A DNA stretch of 50,167 bases from Bacteroidota bacterium (GCA_021812985.1 JAKAMG010000021.1:1-50167), one strand, 5' to 3'. Shown: positions 39,069 through 48,743, numbered from the stretch's first letter. Notes: generated from the sequence alone by a model not told the origin. Program-made: numbers and translations.

Positions 39069-41573
39069 TTACCTTTTACCCCTCCGCGCTCCTATCTTTT
39101 TTCTCCTTCCTCCCCGCTTCCTCGTCACCTTTTCGCCTCCTTCTCCCGCAATCTCCTTGAGTCTCTGTGCGGCCAATCCGAAAACAGATTTCTCGTCGAA
39201 TTTACCCTTCGCGTCCTGCCTTCCGGCAGACACGCCTGTCAGTATTTCAATTCCTTCCGTTATCTGCCCGACCGGATAAACATGAAACTTCTTTTCCTTT
39301 ACGGCCTGGACAATTTCATCGCGAAGCACCAGGTCTTTCACGTTTCTCGTCGGTATGATCACTCCCTGATTTCCGGTCAGTCCTTTCGACTTGCATACAT
39401 GGAAGAAGCCTTCAATTTTCTGGTTCACTCCGCCGATCGGCTGTATGTCGCCCTTCTGGTTGACGCTTCCGGTAACGGCTATACCTTGCCTGATGGGAAG
39501 ATTACTGAGGCTGGAGAGTATCGCGTAAAGCTCGGTGGACGAAGCGCTGTCCCCGTCGACGCCGCTGTATGACTGCTCGAAGGCTATGCTCGCCGAAAGC
39601 GACAGCGGTTTCTCCTTCGCGAATTTCTCGCGTAAGTATCCGGAGAGCGTAGCAACACCTTTGTCGTGCAGCTTGCCTGAGAGATTCGATTCTCGCTCTA
39701 TGCTGGTTACGCCGGCCTTTCCTGCTCCGACAGCCGCAGTTATCCGAGTCGGTCTCCCGAATGAATAATAGCCGATATCGTAAACCGACAGCCCGTTCAC
39801 CTGCCCGACGCGCTCACCCGTTGTGTCGATCATCAACACGTCCTGCTCGATCATCTCCTGCACCTTGTCCTCGAAGAGGTTATTCCTCTCTGTGAGTGAG
39901 TCGATGCTCTTCAGAACGTCTTCTCGGTTGACGAATTTATGGCTGTTCTTGCTTGCCCAGAAGCTCGCCTCGCGCAGGAGGTCCGCGATGTCGCTGAACC
40001 TTGTCCATAGTTTGTCCTGACGTCCAGCGCGTCGTGCCGCGTACTCTATCACCGCGGCTACGCCTGATCTGTCGAAATGCATCAGGTGTTCCACGTTGCA
40101 GATGCGCGCTACGAACCTCGCATATTCGTCTATTTTGCGGCTGTCTCTATCCGTCTCCCGGTCAAAGTCCGCCTTGACCTTAAATATCTTTTTGAAGTCC
40201 TCCTCGGAGTCGTAGAGTATGTCGTAGATGTAGGGGTCGCCAATGAGAATCACCTTGACGTTGAGATCTATTGGCTCCGGCTTCAGCGCGGTGGAACTGA
40301 TCTGGAAGAAAGTATCCAGGGGCTGGATCTCCAGCTTCCTGTATATGAGTGTTCTCTTGAGAGCTTTCCAGACTCCTGGTTCAGTAAGCGCATCGAGGGC
40401 GTTCATCACGATGAATCCGCCATCCGCGCGAAGGAGGGCGCCTCCCTTTATCTTGGTGTGATCGGTCTGGAAGAATCCACGGACGTCGACCGTGCGTTCT
40501 ATCGTCCCGAACAGATTCGTGTAGGTCGGGCTCGTCTCTATCACGACGGGACAGGGCTTCCTGTCGGTATTGTCCTGCACGACGTTTACCCTGTAAACCA
40601 TGAAAGGGTCGGCCTCGCCTCGCCCCTGTGGAGAGGAAGATCCTTCCTGGTCGGGCTCATCGCTCTTCTTGAATATCTGGATGTTGCCGAGCGTGTGTTC
40701 CTGCAGGGCCTTCAAATAATCGAGAACCTTCGCATTGTTCCTGTAACGGCTCACCAGCTCTTCGAATATCAGGCCGACGACGCCCGAGACGGCCTGCCGT
40801 TCCATCTCTTCGACCTTCTTCATCATCTCGTTAGCGAGGGCTGACCCTTTCCTCGCCACTGTTGTAAACTCCTTCTTAAGCTCCTGCAGCTTCTGCTCAG
40901 CGTCGGAAAATTCCTTGACTGTGATCTTTCCTTCCGACGCGAGCTGTTCGAGTTCCTCTATCGGTACTGGCTTGCCATGGTACATCGGAAAGACCTGTGG
41001 CTGGGTGATGGGACCGACCTGGACAGGGACAAGGGCAAAGCCTTCGCTCTCGATCTTCTTCTGGAATTCGAACAGGAGGGCCTTCTCTCTCTTCTCGTAG
41101 GAATCTACGATCTTTCCCCTCGCATCTGTGTATGCCTCTCCGGTGAGAAGCTCGGGCACCTTTCTTCTCAGGTAGCGGACTGTCGCATCGAGGTCCTCTT
41201 TGAATGTACTTCCGTGTCCGCGATCGAATTCGAGGAGTTGGGGGTTGTCTGGCTCCTTAATGTTGAACACGTAGCACCTGTCTGGCGATGGTACACATTC
41301 AACTTTTATTTCCTCAAGGAGTCGCTTGATCGTGGTCAGGCGACCGGTGCCCGATAATCCGCTCACGAATACGTTGTACCCCGGACTCTTGATCTCGACG
41401 CCAAATTGCAGCGCCTTCACGGCCCTTTCCTGACCTATTATGGAGTCTATGGGTTCGAGATCTGCTGTGGATTCGAAATCGAGCTCGGCCTCCGGACATC
41501 GCCAGGTTAATTGGTCGGGAGTAAGCTCAGTAAGTGGAACGCTTTCTGTCTCTGCTTTCTTTCGCGTCTTCAA
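39069..41573 (-). CDS. Lon-like ATP-dependent protease (AAA_32 / Lon_C type)
   Basis: The 834-residue protein starts at a TTG (41573) with GGGAGGG six bases upstream. It belongs to the LonB-like group with an N-terminal AAA_32 region and a C-terminal S16 peptidase domain. The catalytic pair is Ser676 in VDGDSASSTELYA and Lys719 in IGGVNQKIEGF, 43 residues apart as in classical Lon. The Walker A-like motif reads GLSGTGRLTT, with Arg where Lys is usual; this is seen in relatives and ATP use is uncertain. A predicted coiled coil lies near 165-270. The C-terminus is very basic (RGGRRKKIGARRGKR). Likely role: protein quality control. Confidence 0.92.
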   Translation of the reverse strand: MKTRKKAETESVPLTELTPDQLTWRCPEAELDFESTADLEPIDSIIGQERAVKALQFGVEIKSPGYNVFVSGLSGTGRLTTIKRLLEEIKVECVPSPDRCYVFNIKEPDNPQLLEFDRGHGSTFKEDLDATVRYLRRKVPELLTGEAYTDARGKIVDSYEKREKALLFEFQKKIESEGFALVPVQVGPITQPQVFPMYHGKPVPIEELEQLASEGKITVKEFSDAEQKLQELKKEFTTVARKGSALANEMMKKVEEMERQAVSGVVGLIFEELVSRYRNNAKVLDYLKALQEHTLGNIQIFKKSDEPDQEGSSSPQGRGEADPFMVYRVNVVQDNTDRKPCPVVIETSPTYTNLFGTIERTVDVRGFFQTDHTKIKGGALLRADGGFIVMNALDALTEPGVWKALKRTLIYRKLEIQPLDTFFQISSTALKPEPIDLNVKVILIGDPYIYDILYDSEEDFKKIFKVKADFDRETDRDSRKIDEYARFVARICNVEHLMHFDRSGVAAVIEYAARRAGRQDKLWTRFSDIADLLREASFWASKNSHKFVNREDVLKSIDSLTERNNLFEDKVQEMIEQDVLMIDTTGERVGQVNGLSVYDIGYYSFGRPTRITAAVGAGKAGVTSIERESNLSGKLHDKGVATLSGYLREKFAKEKPLSLSASIAFEQSYSGVDGDSASSTELYAILSSLSNLPIRQGIAVTGSVNQKGDIQPIGGVNQKIEGFFHVCKSKGLTGNQGVIIPTRNVKDLVLRDEIVQAVKEKKFHVYPVGQITEGIEILTGVSAGRQDAKGKFDEKSVFGLAAQRLKEIAGEGGEKVTRKRGGRRKKIGARRGKR

Positions 41574-41713
41574 GGCATGCCCTCCCTTTTTCCAAATTTA
41601 TCGGTGGGAAATAAGAAAGACAATGATGATGAAGATGACGGGCAATGGCATAGCGACATGGTCAATCGGGCGACTTAACGGGAGCATCTTTTCGGGTTCA
41701 CGATGAGTATAAT

Positions 41714-41749
41714 AGCGAAGCCTGCCGGAGGGGTTTGGCAGGCTTCGCT
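41714..41749. terminator. Strong 13-bp hairpin, probable bidirectional terminator
   Basis: AGCGAAGCCTGCC (41714-41726) and GGCAGGCTTCGCT (41737-41749) form a perfect 13-pair stem with a ten-base loop. It lies 82 bases past the stop of the minus-strand lipoprotein gene and is followed on that strand by TATTATA, so it most likely ends the lipoprotein transcript before the Lon-like gene. The rest of 41574-41831 holds nothing else I can name. Confidence 0.6.
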
Positions 41750-41831
41750 TCTGCTGGTTGATCGTGGAGCTACTGCAAACTTTTCGTGAAGGGGGCGGCG
41801 AGTCAATCTGCCGTCGCTCCCTGTCGGGGGA

Positions 41832-42638
41832 TCATCCCCCCATGCCGTGCCGATGTTCCATCTCGCGTTCGCACCGCCCGTCGCCAAACGAAGAACGAAT
41901 AGCCTTGCGTATCATCAGCTGGTTCTGGAACGACATGTCCGTCGGGTCGAGCGTCGCGCCGGTAGAAGGGTCCGTAAACCATGAACCCATGTTGAAATTC
42001 AACGCGATGTTGATTGACGACGTAGTATCAGGTATCACGATGTTGCCGTGGATTTTGAATTCGATATTCTCGTTGTCGCGGAACACGAAGGGGACCCAGG
42101 CGCTGTCTTTATACACCGAACCCCACACGATTATGCTGTAATTCTGCACCGACGTGTCTGGCCGCTGCATTCCTCCGTTGAAATGATCGCTGTCATGAAA
42201 TCCTTCTCCCTTCCCGAGTCTCTTTATGGCGAACTTTATTCCGGTGTATGTTCCCGGGAGGAGAGTCTGATTAGCGAAGTTGATCGCGACTGTATCCCTG
42301 ACGTGAACGACAAACGGTCCCTTGAGCATTACGTCCGGGTTGCCGTCATCGATGTAGAGAAGTGGGTTGTCTCCGCTAGTGTCCACCTGGACACTGTCTA
42401 TGTTGCTTTCGAATTTGATCCCCGCGAGGACCACCACTGCACTGTCGATTCGAATCGATCCCGTGCCGTTTACAGCTCCCACTTTTGCCAGCCCTGTCGT
42501 CGGCGAAGAGCCCGAGAAGGCGACCGACATCGTTACGTTGCCCGTTGTTGCGGTTGAAGAGATCGGATTCATCGACTTTGAACATCCCACCATCACGACC
42601 GAGACGAGCAGGGCGCCTAATATTTTGCGCGCAGCCAT
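41832..42638 (-). CDS. Putative lipoprotein of unknown function
   Basis: The 268-residue product begins with a lipoprotein signal ending VVMVGCS (Cys19; Ser at the next position would favour the outer membrane). The rest is beta-rich, with Ser/Thr-Gly-rich strands, paired segments SAVVVLAGIKFESNID and LLPGTYTGIKFAIKRLGKG, and an unusual His-containing end (EREMEHRHGMGG). It loosely resembles extracellular beta-sandwich lipoproteins such as DUF4382, but I cannot assign it. AAAGGAG before ATG 42638 supports the start. It is divergent from the outer-membrane protein gene at 42981. Confidence 0.78.
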   Translation of the reverse strand: MAARKILGALLVSVVMVGCSKSMNPISSTATTGNVTMSVAFSGSSPTTGLAKVGAVNGTGSIRIDSAVVVLAGIKFESNIDSVQVDTSGDNPLLYIDDGNPDVMLKGPFVVHVRDTVAINFANQTLLPGTYTGIKFAIKRLGKGEGFHDSDHFNGGMQRPDTSVQNYSIIVWGSVYKDSAWVPFVFRDNENIEFKIHGNIVIPDTTSSINIALNFNMGSWFTDPSTGATLDPTDMSFQNQLMIRKAIRSSFGDGRCEREMEHRHGMGG

Positions 42639-42980
42639 TCTTTCTCCTTTTTTCTAGAGAATACTTCATCTTCCGTGCCGGAATGGTGTCGGCTAAAATT
42701 GCTCCGCTTCGCGTGCCATCTGAAAACTTCACGCATTTCTTGCCATCGCACACGCAAGTTTTGCGCAGCAGGTCAATTCGGCCAAGCATAACCTCATACG
42801 TGATGTCTCCATTGTCCCGGGGCCGGAAGACTTGGCGCACGATGGGGCAACGTGTGCTGGCTGGAAAATCCACCAGGCCGATTTTATATTCATCTCGAGG
42901 AACACTTTCCCTCGATTAAGGCGCGTTACTCCAGCCACTCGGTGACCCGCTATCGATACAATAATTCTGGAACGAATGAG
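42639..42980. other. 342-base divergent intergenic region
   Basis: This region lies between the lipoprotein gene (-) and the outer-membrane protein gene (+) and must hold both promoters. TACAAT at 42957-42962 resembles a -10 element for the + gene, but no -35 is found 17 bases upstream. Open frames here on both strands have no ribosome-binding site and continue as shadows of the flanking genes. No repeat or RNA gene is seen. Confidence 0.45.
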
Positions 42981-44228
42981 ATGCGAAATTATATTTATCT
43001 TCTTTTGACCTTTTTGATTTTCACCGATGCCTTTGCCTGCCACACGCACGAAACTCTCAAGCAAACAGCGACGGGCCCCAATGTATTTCTCGATTGCGGT
43101 ACTTGTGACTTCAATTACATACGTACCCACATAAGGTTCGTGAACTACGTTCGGAACAGGGACGAGGCTCAGGTGCAGGTCCTGGTCACCTCGCTCCCGA
43201 CAGGGAGCGGCGGCAGGGAATTCACGCTAGTGTTTCTTGGGCGGAGGAACTTCGCCGGAATGGTCGATACCCTCAGATACGTGTCGGCCCCATCGGAAAG
43301 CTGGGACAAGATACGCCTGGGAATAGCGAACACTATGGGACTTGGTCTCGTGAGGTACGCGGAACAAACCCCTATCGGGAAATATCTAGCGATTCGCCTC
43401 GCCAAATCCGACGTCCCGGCTGAGAATACGCTGAAGGATAATTGGAATTATTGGGTGTTCACTCTCGGCGTCAACGGATATCTCAACGGCCAGTCGCTGA
43501 CTAGTCAAAACTCATGGTCCGGATTCCTTAACGTCAGCAGGACAACGTCGGCCTTCAAATTCCTTCTTTCGACGGGAGCGGGCTACAGTCAGAGAGATTA
43601 CATTACCAACGACCTGAACGTGACGGCGATTTCCAGACGGCAGAACCTCAAGGTGATGGGGGCGATGAGTCTGGACGGCCACTGGTCGGCGGGGGGGATA
43701 TTGTCGGGATATTCTTCGACATATGACAACAAGAAGGCGGATTTCTCACTCGCGCCGGAAATCGAATACGACATTTTCCCTTATTCCCAATCCACGATGA
43801 GGCAGCTGCGCTTCAGGTACGACGTCGGCTACGACTATACGAGATATTATGCGGAGACAATCTTCAATAAGCTCTCTGACAACCTGACGAGTGAGGAGCT
43901 GTCAGTCATTTTAAACCTCACGCAGCCGTGGGGGTCAATTAACGCCTCGTTGAACGGCGCTCACTATTTCTACGACTTCTCGAAAAATCATGTCCAGCTC
44001 TACACGCAGGTGTCCCTTTCGCTTTCTCAGGGGCTCTCGCTGAATTTATCCGGAGCTGTCTCGATGATACATGACCAGATCTCACTTCCTGGCGGTGGAG
44101 CGACAACTGACCAGATCCTCCTTCAACAGACCGAACTCGCGACCCAGTACTCCTACTGGACAGCGTTTGGGGTGAGTTACACTTTCGGGTCGATTTATAA
44201 CAACGTGGTCAACCCGAGACTCTGGTAA
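42981..44228 (+). CDS. Outer-membrane beta-barrel-type protein, unknown function
   Basis: The ATG at 42981 is chosen because it begins a signal peptide (MRNYIYLLLTFLIFTDAFA); earlier in-frame sequence is not protein-like. The mature part (415 residues in all) opens with two cysteine-containing stretches, FACHTH and FLDCGTCDFNYIR, then a block TGSGGREFTLVFLGRRNF and FAGMVDTLRYVS. From about residue 150 it alternates beta strands rich in aromatic residues (WNYWVFTLGVNGYLNG, RFRYDVGYDYTRYY) and ends in VNPRLW, as expected for a barrel. I recall similar proteins from Bacteroidota, Ignavibacteriota and Gemmatimonadota genomes, without known function. Confidence 0.8.
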   Translation: MRNYIYLLLTFLIFTDAFACHTHETLKQTATGPNVFLDCGTCDFNYIRTHIRFVNYVRNRDEAQVQVLVTSLPTGSGGREFTLVFLGRRNFAGMVDTLRYVSAPSESWDKIRLGIANTMGLGLVRYAEQTPIGKYLAIRLAKSDVPAENTLKDNWNYWVFTLGVNGYLNGQSLTSQNSWSGFLNVSRTTSAFKFLLSTGAGYSQRDYITNDLNVTAISRRQNLKVMGAMSLDGHWSAGGILSGYSSTYDNKKADFSLAPEIEYDIFPYSQSTMRQLRFRYDVGYDYTRYYAETIFNKLSDNLTSEELSVILNLTQPWGSINASLNGAHYFYDFSKNHVQLYTQVSLSLSQGLSLNLSGAVSMIHDQISLPGGGATTDQILLQQTELATQYSYWTAFGVSYTFGSIYNNVVNPRLW

Positions 44229-44441
44229 GGCCGGGTCGGAAAGAAGAGGAAATGGGGTGCGCGCGGAATAAGACACGCGCCATTCTCCGGGTCGTTGATC
44301 CAAACGATGATTAACGACGGGATCCCGCACCCGCGGCTCAGCAGCAGCGCGGGCCTTGGCTGTGGTCCGAAAAGAATCCTTTAAAGAAATCCTTCAAAGC
44401 GATTAAGAACCGTCCCAGGGCAGACCTGGCGGTCAGGCTGT
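44229..44441. other. 213-base gap between convergent genes
   Basis: The gap separates the outer-membrane protein gene from the end of carA on the opposite strand. It contains a ten-base palindrome CGGGATCCCG near 44320 and GC-rich segments, but no stem with a clear T run and no gene. Confidence 0.4.
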
Positions 44442-45542
44442 TCATCTCGGCCTCGAGCGGCTACCCTCCATCATCGCCGTAAACTCATCGAACAGATAAT
44501 CGCTGTCGTGAGGACCGGGGGAAGATTCGGGATGGTACTGGACGCAAAAGAGGGGGAGACTCTTGTGCCTGAAGCCTTCCAGAATGTTGTCGTTCAGATC
44601 GATGTGCGTCACCTCGTAATCTTGAGGGAGCGTGTCGGGATCTACCGCGAACCCATGATTGTGCGAAGTGACTTCAACCGTCGCGTTACGCAGGTTCTTG
44701 ACCGGATGATTCGCGCCGCGATGTCCAAACTTCATCTTGAATGTCTTTGCTCCCGCGGCGAGGGCGAGCACCTGGTGTCCCAGGCAAATCCCGAAAATCG
44801 GCTTCTTGCCGATGAGCTTCCTTATGTTGTCGATTCCGTACGTGACCGCCTCGGGGTCGCCGGGTCCGTTGGAGAGAAAAATGCCGTCGGGTGACATCTT
44901 CAACACATCCTCAGCGGGGAGATTTGCAGGGACAACAGTGACGTCGCATCCGCGGTCATGCAGCATCCGCAGGATGTTTGTCTTTATTCCGTAATCGTAA
45001 GCGACCACATTGTACTTGAAATCTGTCTTCCCTTCAGGGGAGAATCTGTACGAGGATTTCGTGGTGACCACCTTCGCAAGGTCGAGCCCCGACATGGAAG
45101 GAAATTTCCTCGCTTTGCTGACGAGGGAAGCGTCATCGAGATCTGAAGTGGAGATTACCGCGTTCATCGCCCCCGCTTCCCTTATTATCCTCGTAAGCTT
45201 CCGTGTGTCAATGGCCTCTATTCCGACGACGCCGTTTCGTTTGAGGTAGTCGCCGAGGCTTTCGGTCGCGCGGAAGTTGCTATAGTATTTGCTGTATTCC
45301 CTGACGACGAAGCCAGCCACCTGCGGCTTTGAAGACTCGACGTCCTCAGGATTAATTCCGTAATTGCCTATGTGCGGGTACGTCATAGTGACAATCTGCC
45401 CGCAGTATGATGGATCGGTCAGGACTTCCTGGTACCCGATCATGCTTGTATTGAAAACTACTTCGCCGGCGGTTTCGCCTTCAGCACCGAATGACTCTCC
45501 AGTGAAGACTACGCCGTTCGCGAGTGCTAATTTTGCCTTCAA
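44442..45542 (-). CDS. carA: Carbamoyl-phosphate synthase small (glutaminase) subunit
   Basis: The 366-residue protein starts at a TTG (45542) with GGAG five bases upstream. The N-terminal CPSase domain has FTGESFGAEGETAGEVVFN, TMTYPHIGNYGIN and REYSKYYSNFRA. The class I amidotransferase domain has NGPGDPEAV, the nucleophile in FGICLGHQVLALAAG, SHNHGFAVD and the His-Glu pair in VQYHPESSPGPHD. It supplies ammonia from glutamine to the large subunit for pyrimidine and arginine synthesis. carB is not adjacent and not in the window. Confidence 0.96.
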   Translation of the reverse strand: MKAKLALANGVVFTGESFGAEGETAGEVVFNTSMIGYQEVLTDPSYCGQIVTMTYPHIGNYGINPEDVESSKPQVAGFVVREYSKYYSNFRATESLGDYLKRNGVVGIEAIDTRKLTRIIREAGAMNAVISTSDLDDASLVSKARKFPSMSGLDLAKVVTTKSSYRFSPEGKTDFKYNVVAYDYGIKTNILRMLHDRGCDVTVVPANLPAEDVLKMSPDGIFLSNGPGDPEAVTYGIDNIRKLIGKKPIFGICLGHQVLALAAGAKTFKMKFGHRGANHPVKNLRNATVEVTSHNHGFAVDPDTLPQDYEVTHIDLNDNILEGFRHKSLPLFCVQYHPESSPGPHDSDYLFDEFTAMMEGSRSRPR

Positions 45543-46193
<651 letters not shown>

Positions 46194-46200
46194 TGGTGGG

Positions 46201-46280
46201 CTCCAAAGAAGAAATCACAAGCTCCAAAAAAGAATCAAGGATCAACAAATCAAGGTTGGTGCTGGGAACCTGGAACTTGA
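46201..46280. repeat. CAA/TCAAG-rich low-complexity intergenic element
   Basis: The glnB-era spacer is dominated by short units such as CCAAA, TCACAAG, TCCAAA, ATCAAGG, ATCAACA and AATCAAGG, turning into the complementary style TTGG and GGAACCTGGAACTTGA at its end. Its composition is unlike the genes around it. An open frame across it is not supported as a gene. Confidence 0.5.
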
Positions 46281-46295
46281 TATACGGGGAATTGC

Positions 46296-47207
46296 GTGGG
46301 TAGTTCGGGTTTTCGCAGCGGCTATGTTGCTCTCCTCGGCGAGCCTAACGTCGGTAAGTCAACTCTCCTTAATGCCCTCCTCGGTCAGAAACTCTCAATA
46401 GTAACGCCGAAACCGCAGACAACGCGGCACAAGATCGCGGGTATTTTGACGGTAGAAGATCACCAGATCGTTTTCCTTGATACGCCCGGACTTATAAAGC
46501 CGAAGTACGCGCTTCAGGAAATAATGATGTCGTTTGCCGGAAGCGCAGTCGATGAGGCTGACGTCGTCATGTTCCTCGCCGACGCTTCCGACAGGGGCGC
46601 GGTATCTTCCATCCGCAAGGCGGTCTCGATGTCAGGCATCGAGAAGGAGAAGACAAAGAAGCCGGTATTCATGGTTATCAACAAGATTGACCTCGTGAAG
46701 AAATCGGAAGTTCTCCCTCTCATCGCCGCATTCAATGATATTTATAAATTCGACGAGATCATACCGGTTTCTGCCCTGAAAGGGGAAAACCTCGGTGATC
46801 TCAAGGCGACACTCGTAAAATACCTCCCGGAAGGGAACCCGTTCTATCCCGAAGACTATGCGAGCGACAGGGACGAGAGATTCTTTGTAAGCGAGCTGAT
46901 TCGCGAGGAAATATTCAAAGTCTTCAAAGAGGAAGTTCCCTATGCGACAACAGTCGAGATAGAGGAGTTCAGGGAAAGCGATAGTGAAAGGAAGACGTTC
47001 ATCAGGGCCGCAGTCTATGTGGAGAGGGAGTCGCAAAAGGGGATAATAATCGGAAAGAAGGGGGCCGCACTAAAGATCATCGGCCAGAATTCTAGAAAGC
47101 AGATCGAAGAACTGATAGGGCACGAGGTGTTCCTTGAGCTCTTCGTGAAGGTCGAGAAGGAATGGCGCGACGACAAGGGAAAGATAAAGAGACTCGGGTA
47201 CAGGTGA
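46296..47207 (+). CDS. era: GTPase Era
   Basis: The 303-residue protein starts at GTG 46296 with GGGGA five bases upstream. The GTPase domain has GEPNVGKSTLLNALLGQ, FLDTPGLIKPKYALQE and INKIDLV; the C-terminal KH domain has KGIIIGKKGAALKIIGQNSR. Era binds 16S rRNA and helps 30S subunit maturation. It is not next to rnc here, although the two are adjacent in many genomes. Confidence 0.96.
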   Translation: MGSSGFRSGYVALLGEPNVGKSTLLNALLGQKLSIVTPKPQTTRHKIAGILTVEDHQIVFLDTPGLIKPKYALQEIMMSFAGSAVDEADVVMFLADASDRGAVSSIRKAVSMSGIEKEKTKKPVFMVINKIDLVKKSEVLPLIAAFNDIYKFDEIIPVSALKGENLGDLKATLVKYLPEGNPFYPEDYASDRDERFFVSELIREEIFKVFKEEVPYATTVEIEEFRESDSERKTFIRAAVYVERESQKGIIIGKKGAALKIIGQNSRKQIEELIGHEVFLELFVKVEKEWRDDKGKIKRLGYR

Positions 47208-47322
47208 CAGTAAGTGTGAAAGCCTGTTGGCCTTCGCGATTTAATCAAGCCGCATCAGGGTACAGCATACGAAGTTTGTAATCGGGGCCGAATATCCTTC
47301 GTGAAATTGGGATGACCGATCG

Positions 47323-47346
47323 CCGCCTGCGGGCGGACTAAGTCCG
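47323..47346. other. Two overlapping, mutually exclusive hairpins
   Basis: CCGCC/GGCGG (47323-47336) and CGGAC/GTCCG (47334-47346, loop TAA) share bases 47334-47336, so only one can form at a time. They lie in the 217-base era-DUF1015 spacer, followed after seven bases by TTTT. This could be a weak terminator or a degenerate repeat. The rest of the spacer has nothing recognisable. Confidence 0.4.
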
Positions 47347-47424
47347 ACGACCCTTTTGAAATTCCAAACCTTGAAACGCAAAGCCTGTAATTGTTATTAT
47401 GGCTCGAGAAAACAGGAGCATGAG

Positions 47425-48702
47425 ATGGCAGATATCCAACCGTTCAAGTCGATTCATTACAACGTAGAAGTAGTTGAGGACCTTTCACAGGTTGTGGCGC
47501 CGCCTTACGACGTTATTAGCAGAGAAGAGCAGCGGGAGCTTTTCAACAGAAATCCGAACAACATCATCAGGCTTGACCTTAACCCTGCCGCTGACCCTTA
47601 TCCTGCGGCGGCAGACGAGATGCGGAGAATGCTGAACGAGAAGGCTCTCGTTCAGGATGCGGAGCCCGCCATTTATCCGTGCTTTCAGACCTTCAAGACT
47701 CATGACGGGAGCGTAGTCACGCGGCGCGGCTTCGTGTCGTGGATAAAACTGGAGCCTTTCGATGCGGGGGTGGTACTTCCGCATGAGCACACGCTCTCCG
47801 GGCCTAAGATGGATCGCCTGAAGCTCATGACTGCGACAAAGGCATCCTTCAGCCAGATATTCAGCGTGTACGGGGACGAGTCCAGGACTCTCGAAAAAGT
47901 GTACGACGACCTTGCCAAGGGAAAACCGTTCCTTGAGGCCGACCAGGACGGAGTCAACAACAAGATTTACAGGATCGTCGACAGTGCCACGGTAAAGATT
48001 TTTCAGGGTTTGTTGAAGAATATGCCTGTCTACATCGCCGATGGTCATCACAGATATGAGACCGCGCTCGAATACCAAAGGAAGACGATGGAGAAAGACC
48101 CTCGCCACACGGGGAAGGAGGCGTACAACTATATAATGATGTACTTCACGAACATCTTCGACTCGGGCCTGGTTGTCTATCCAACACACAGGATACTCCA
48201 CAGCGTCTCAGGATTCGAGGCCGGGAAGCTGATCGAAGCGGTAAAGGTCCATTTTGAATTGAGCGCGAAGAACGATGTTGACTCGCTGGCGGCATCGCTG
48301 GCCGCGGCGGGCGACCACTCCTACGGGATGATACTTCCGGATAGCAAGTACTATCTGATGAAGCTCAAGCCTGGGTCGGACGTGCTTTCGATAGTCAAGG
48401 AAAACGTCCCCGCTCCCGTGAAGAAGCTGGATGTGACGCTCCTGCACGATTATGTTCTGACTCAGAAACTTGGGATTTCCAAGGAAGCCCAGGAGAAGAA
48501 GCTCAACATCAACTACACAATAGACCGGCACGAGGTTGACAAGGCGGTACAGTCGGGAAAAGGCCAGGTCGGCTTCATATTGAATTCGACAAAGGTCGAG
48601 CAGGTGAAGGAGGTTGCCGACGCCGGCGCGGTGATGCCTCAGAAGTCGACCTACTTCTATCCGAAGCTTCTCTCGGGATTGCTCTTGAGTTCTCTTGAAT
48701 AG
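47425..48702 (+). CDS. DUF1015-family protein
   Basis: ATG 47425, six bases after AGGAG, gives 425 residues and a family-like N-terminus (MADIQPFKSIHYN). Family features seen are VVAPPYDVISREEQREL, IIRLDLNP, LPHEHTLSGPKMDRLKLM, the ADGHHRYETALEY motif and MMYFTNIFDSGLVVYPTHR. DUF1015 proteins are common next to serine-synthesis genes or alone, and their biochemical role is not settled. No serine gene is in the window. In-frame sequence upstream of the ATG is non-coding in character. Confidence 0.9.
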   Translation: MADIQPFKSIHYNVEVVEDLSQVVAPPYDVISREEQRELFNRNPNNIIRLDLNPAADPYPAAADEMRRMLNEKALVQDAEPAIYPCFQTFKTHDGSVVTRRGFVSWIKLEPFDAGVVLPHEHTLSGPKMDRLKLMTATKASFSQIFSVYGDESRTLEKVYDDLAKGKPFLEADQDGVNNKIYRIVDSATVKIFQGLLKNMPVYIADGHHRYETALEYQRKTMEKDPRHTGKEAYNYIMMYFTNIFDSGLVVYPTHRILHSVSGFEAGKLIEAVKVHFELSAKNDVDSLAASLAAAGDHSYGMILPDSKYYLMKLKPGSDVLSIVKENVPAPVKKLDVTLLHDYVLTQKLGISKEAQEKKLNINYTIDRHEVDKAVQSGKGQVGFILNSTKVEQVKEVADAGAVMPQKSTYFYPKLLSGLLLSSLE

Positions 48703-48743
48703 GATGTGGAAAGGGGCGGAACGGGATTAAAGCGCCCCCATCC
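48702..48743 (+). terminator. Possible terminator-like hairpin after the DUF1015 gene
   Basis: An outer GGATG/CATCC and an inner GGGGCG/CGCCCC stem enclose a 14-base loop directly after the stop codon. No T run follows, so Rho-independent termination is doubtful. Confidence 0.35.

Noticed and set aside
38902-39572. Plus-strand frames running into the Lon-like gene
   Set aside because: They are antisense shadows of the protease and rich in Pro, Phe and Ser from reading its codons backwards.
42376-42873. A minus-strand 165-codon frame upstream of and across the lipoprotein gene
   Set aside because: Most of it is a shifted reading of the lipoprotein gene, which has a signal peptide and ribosome site in its own frame.
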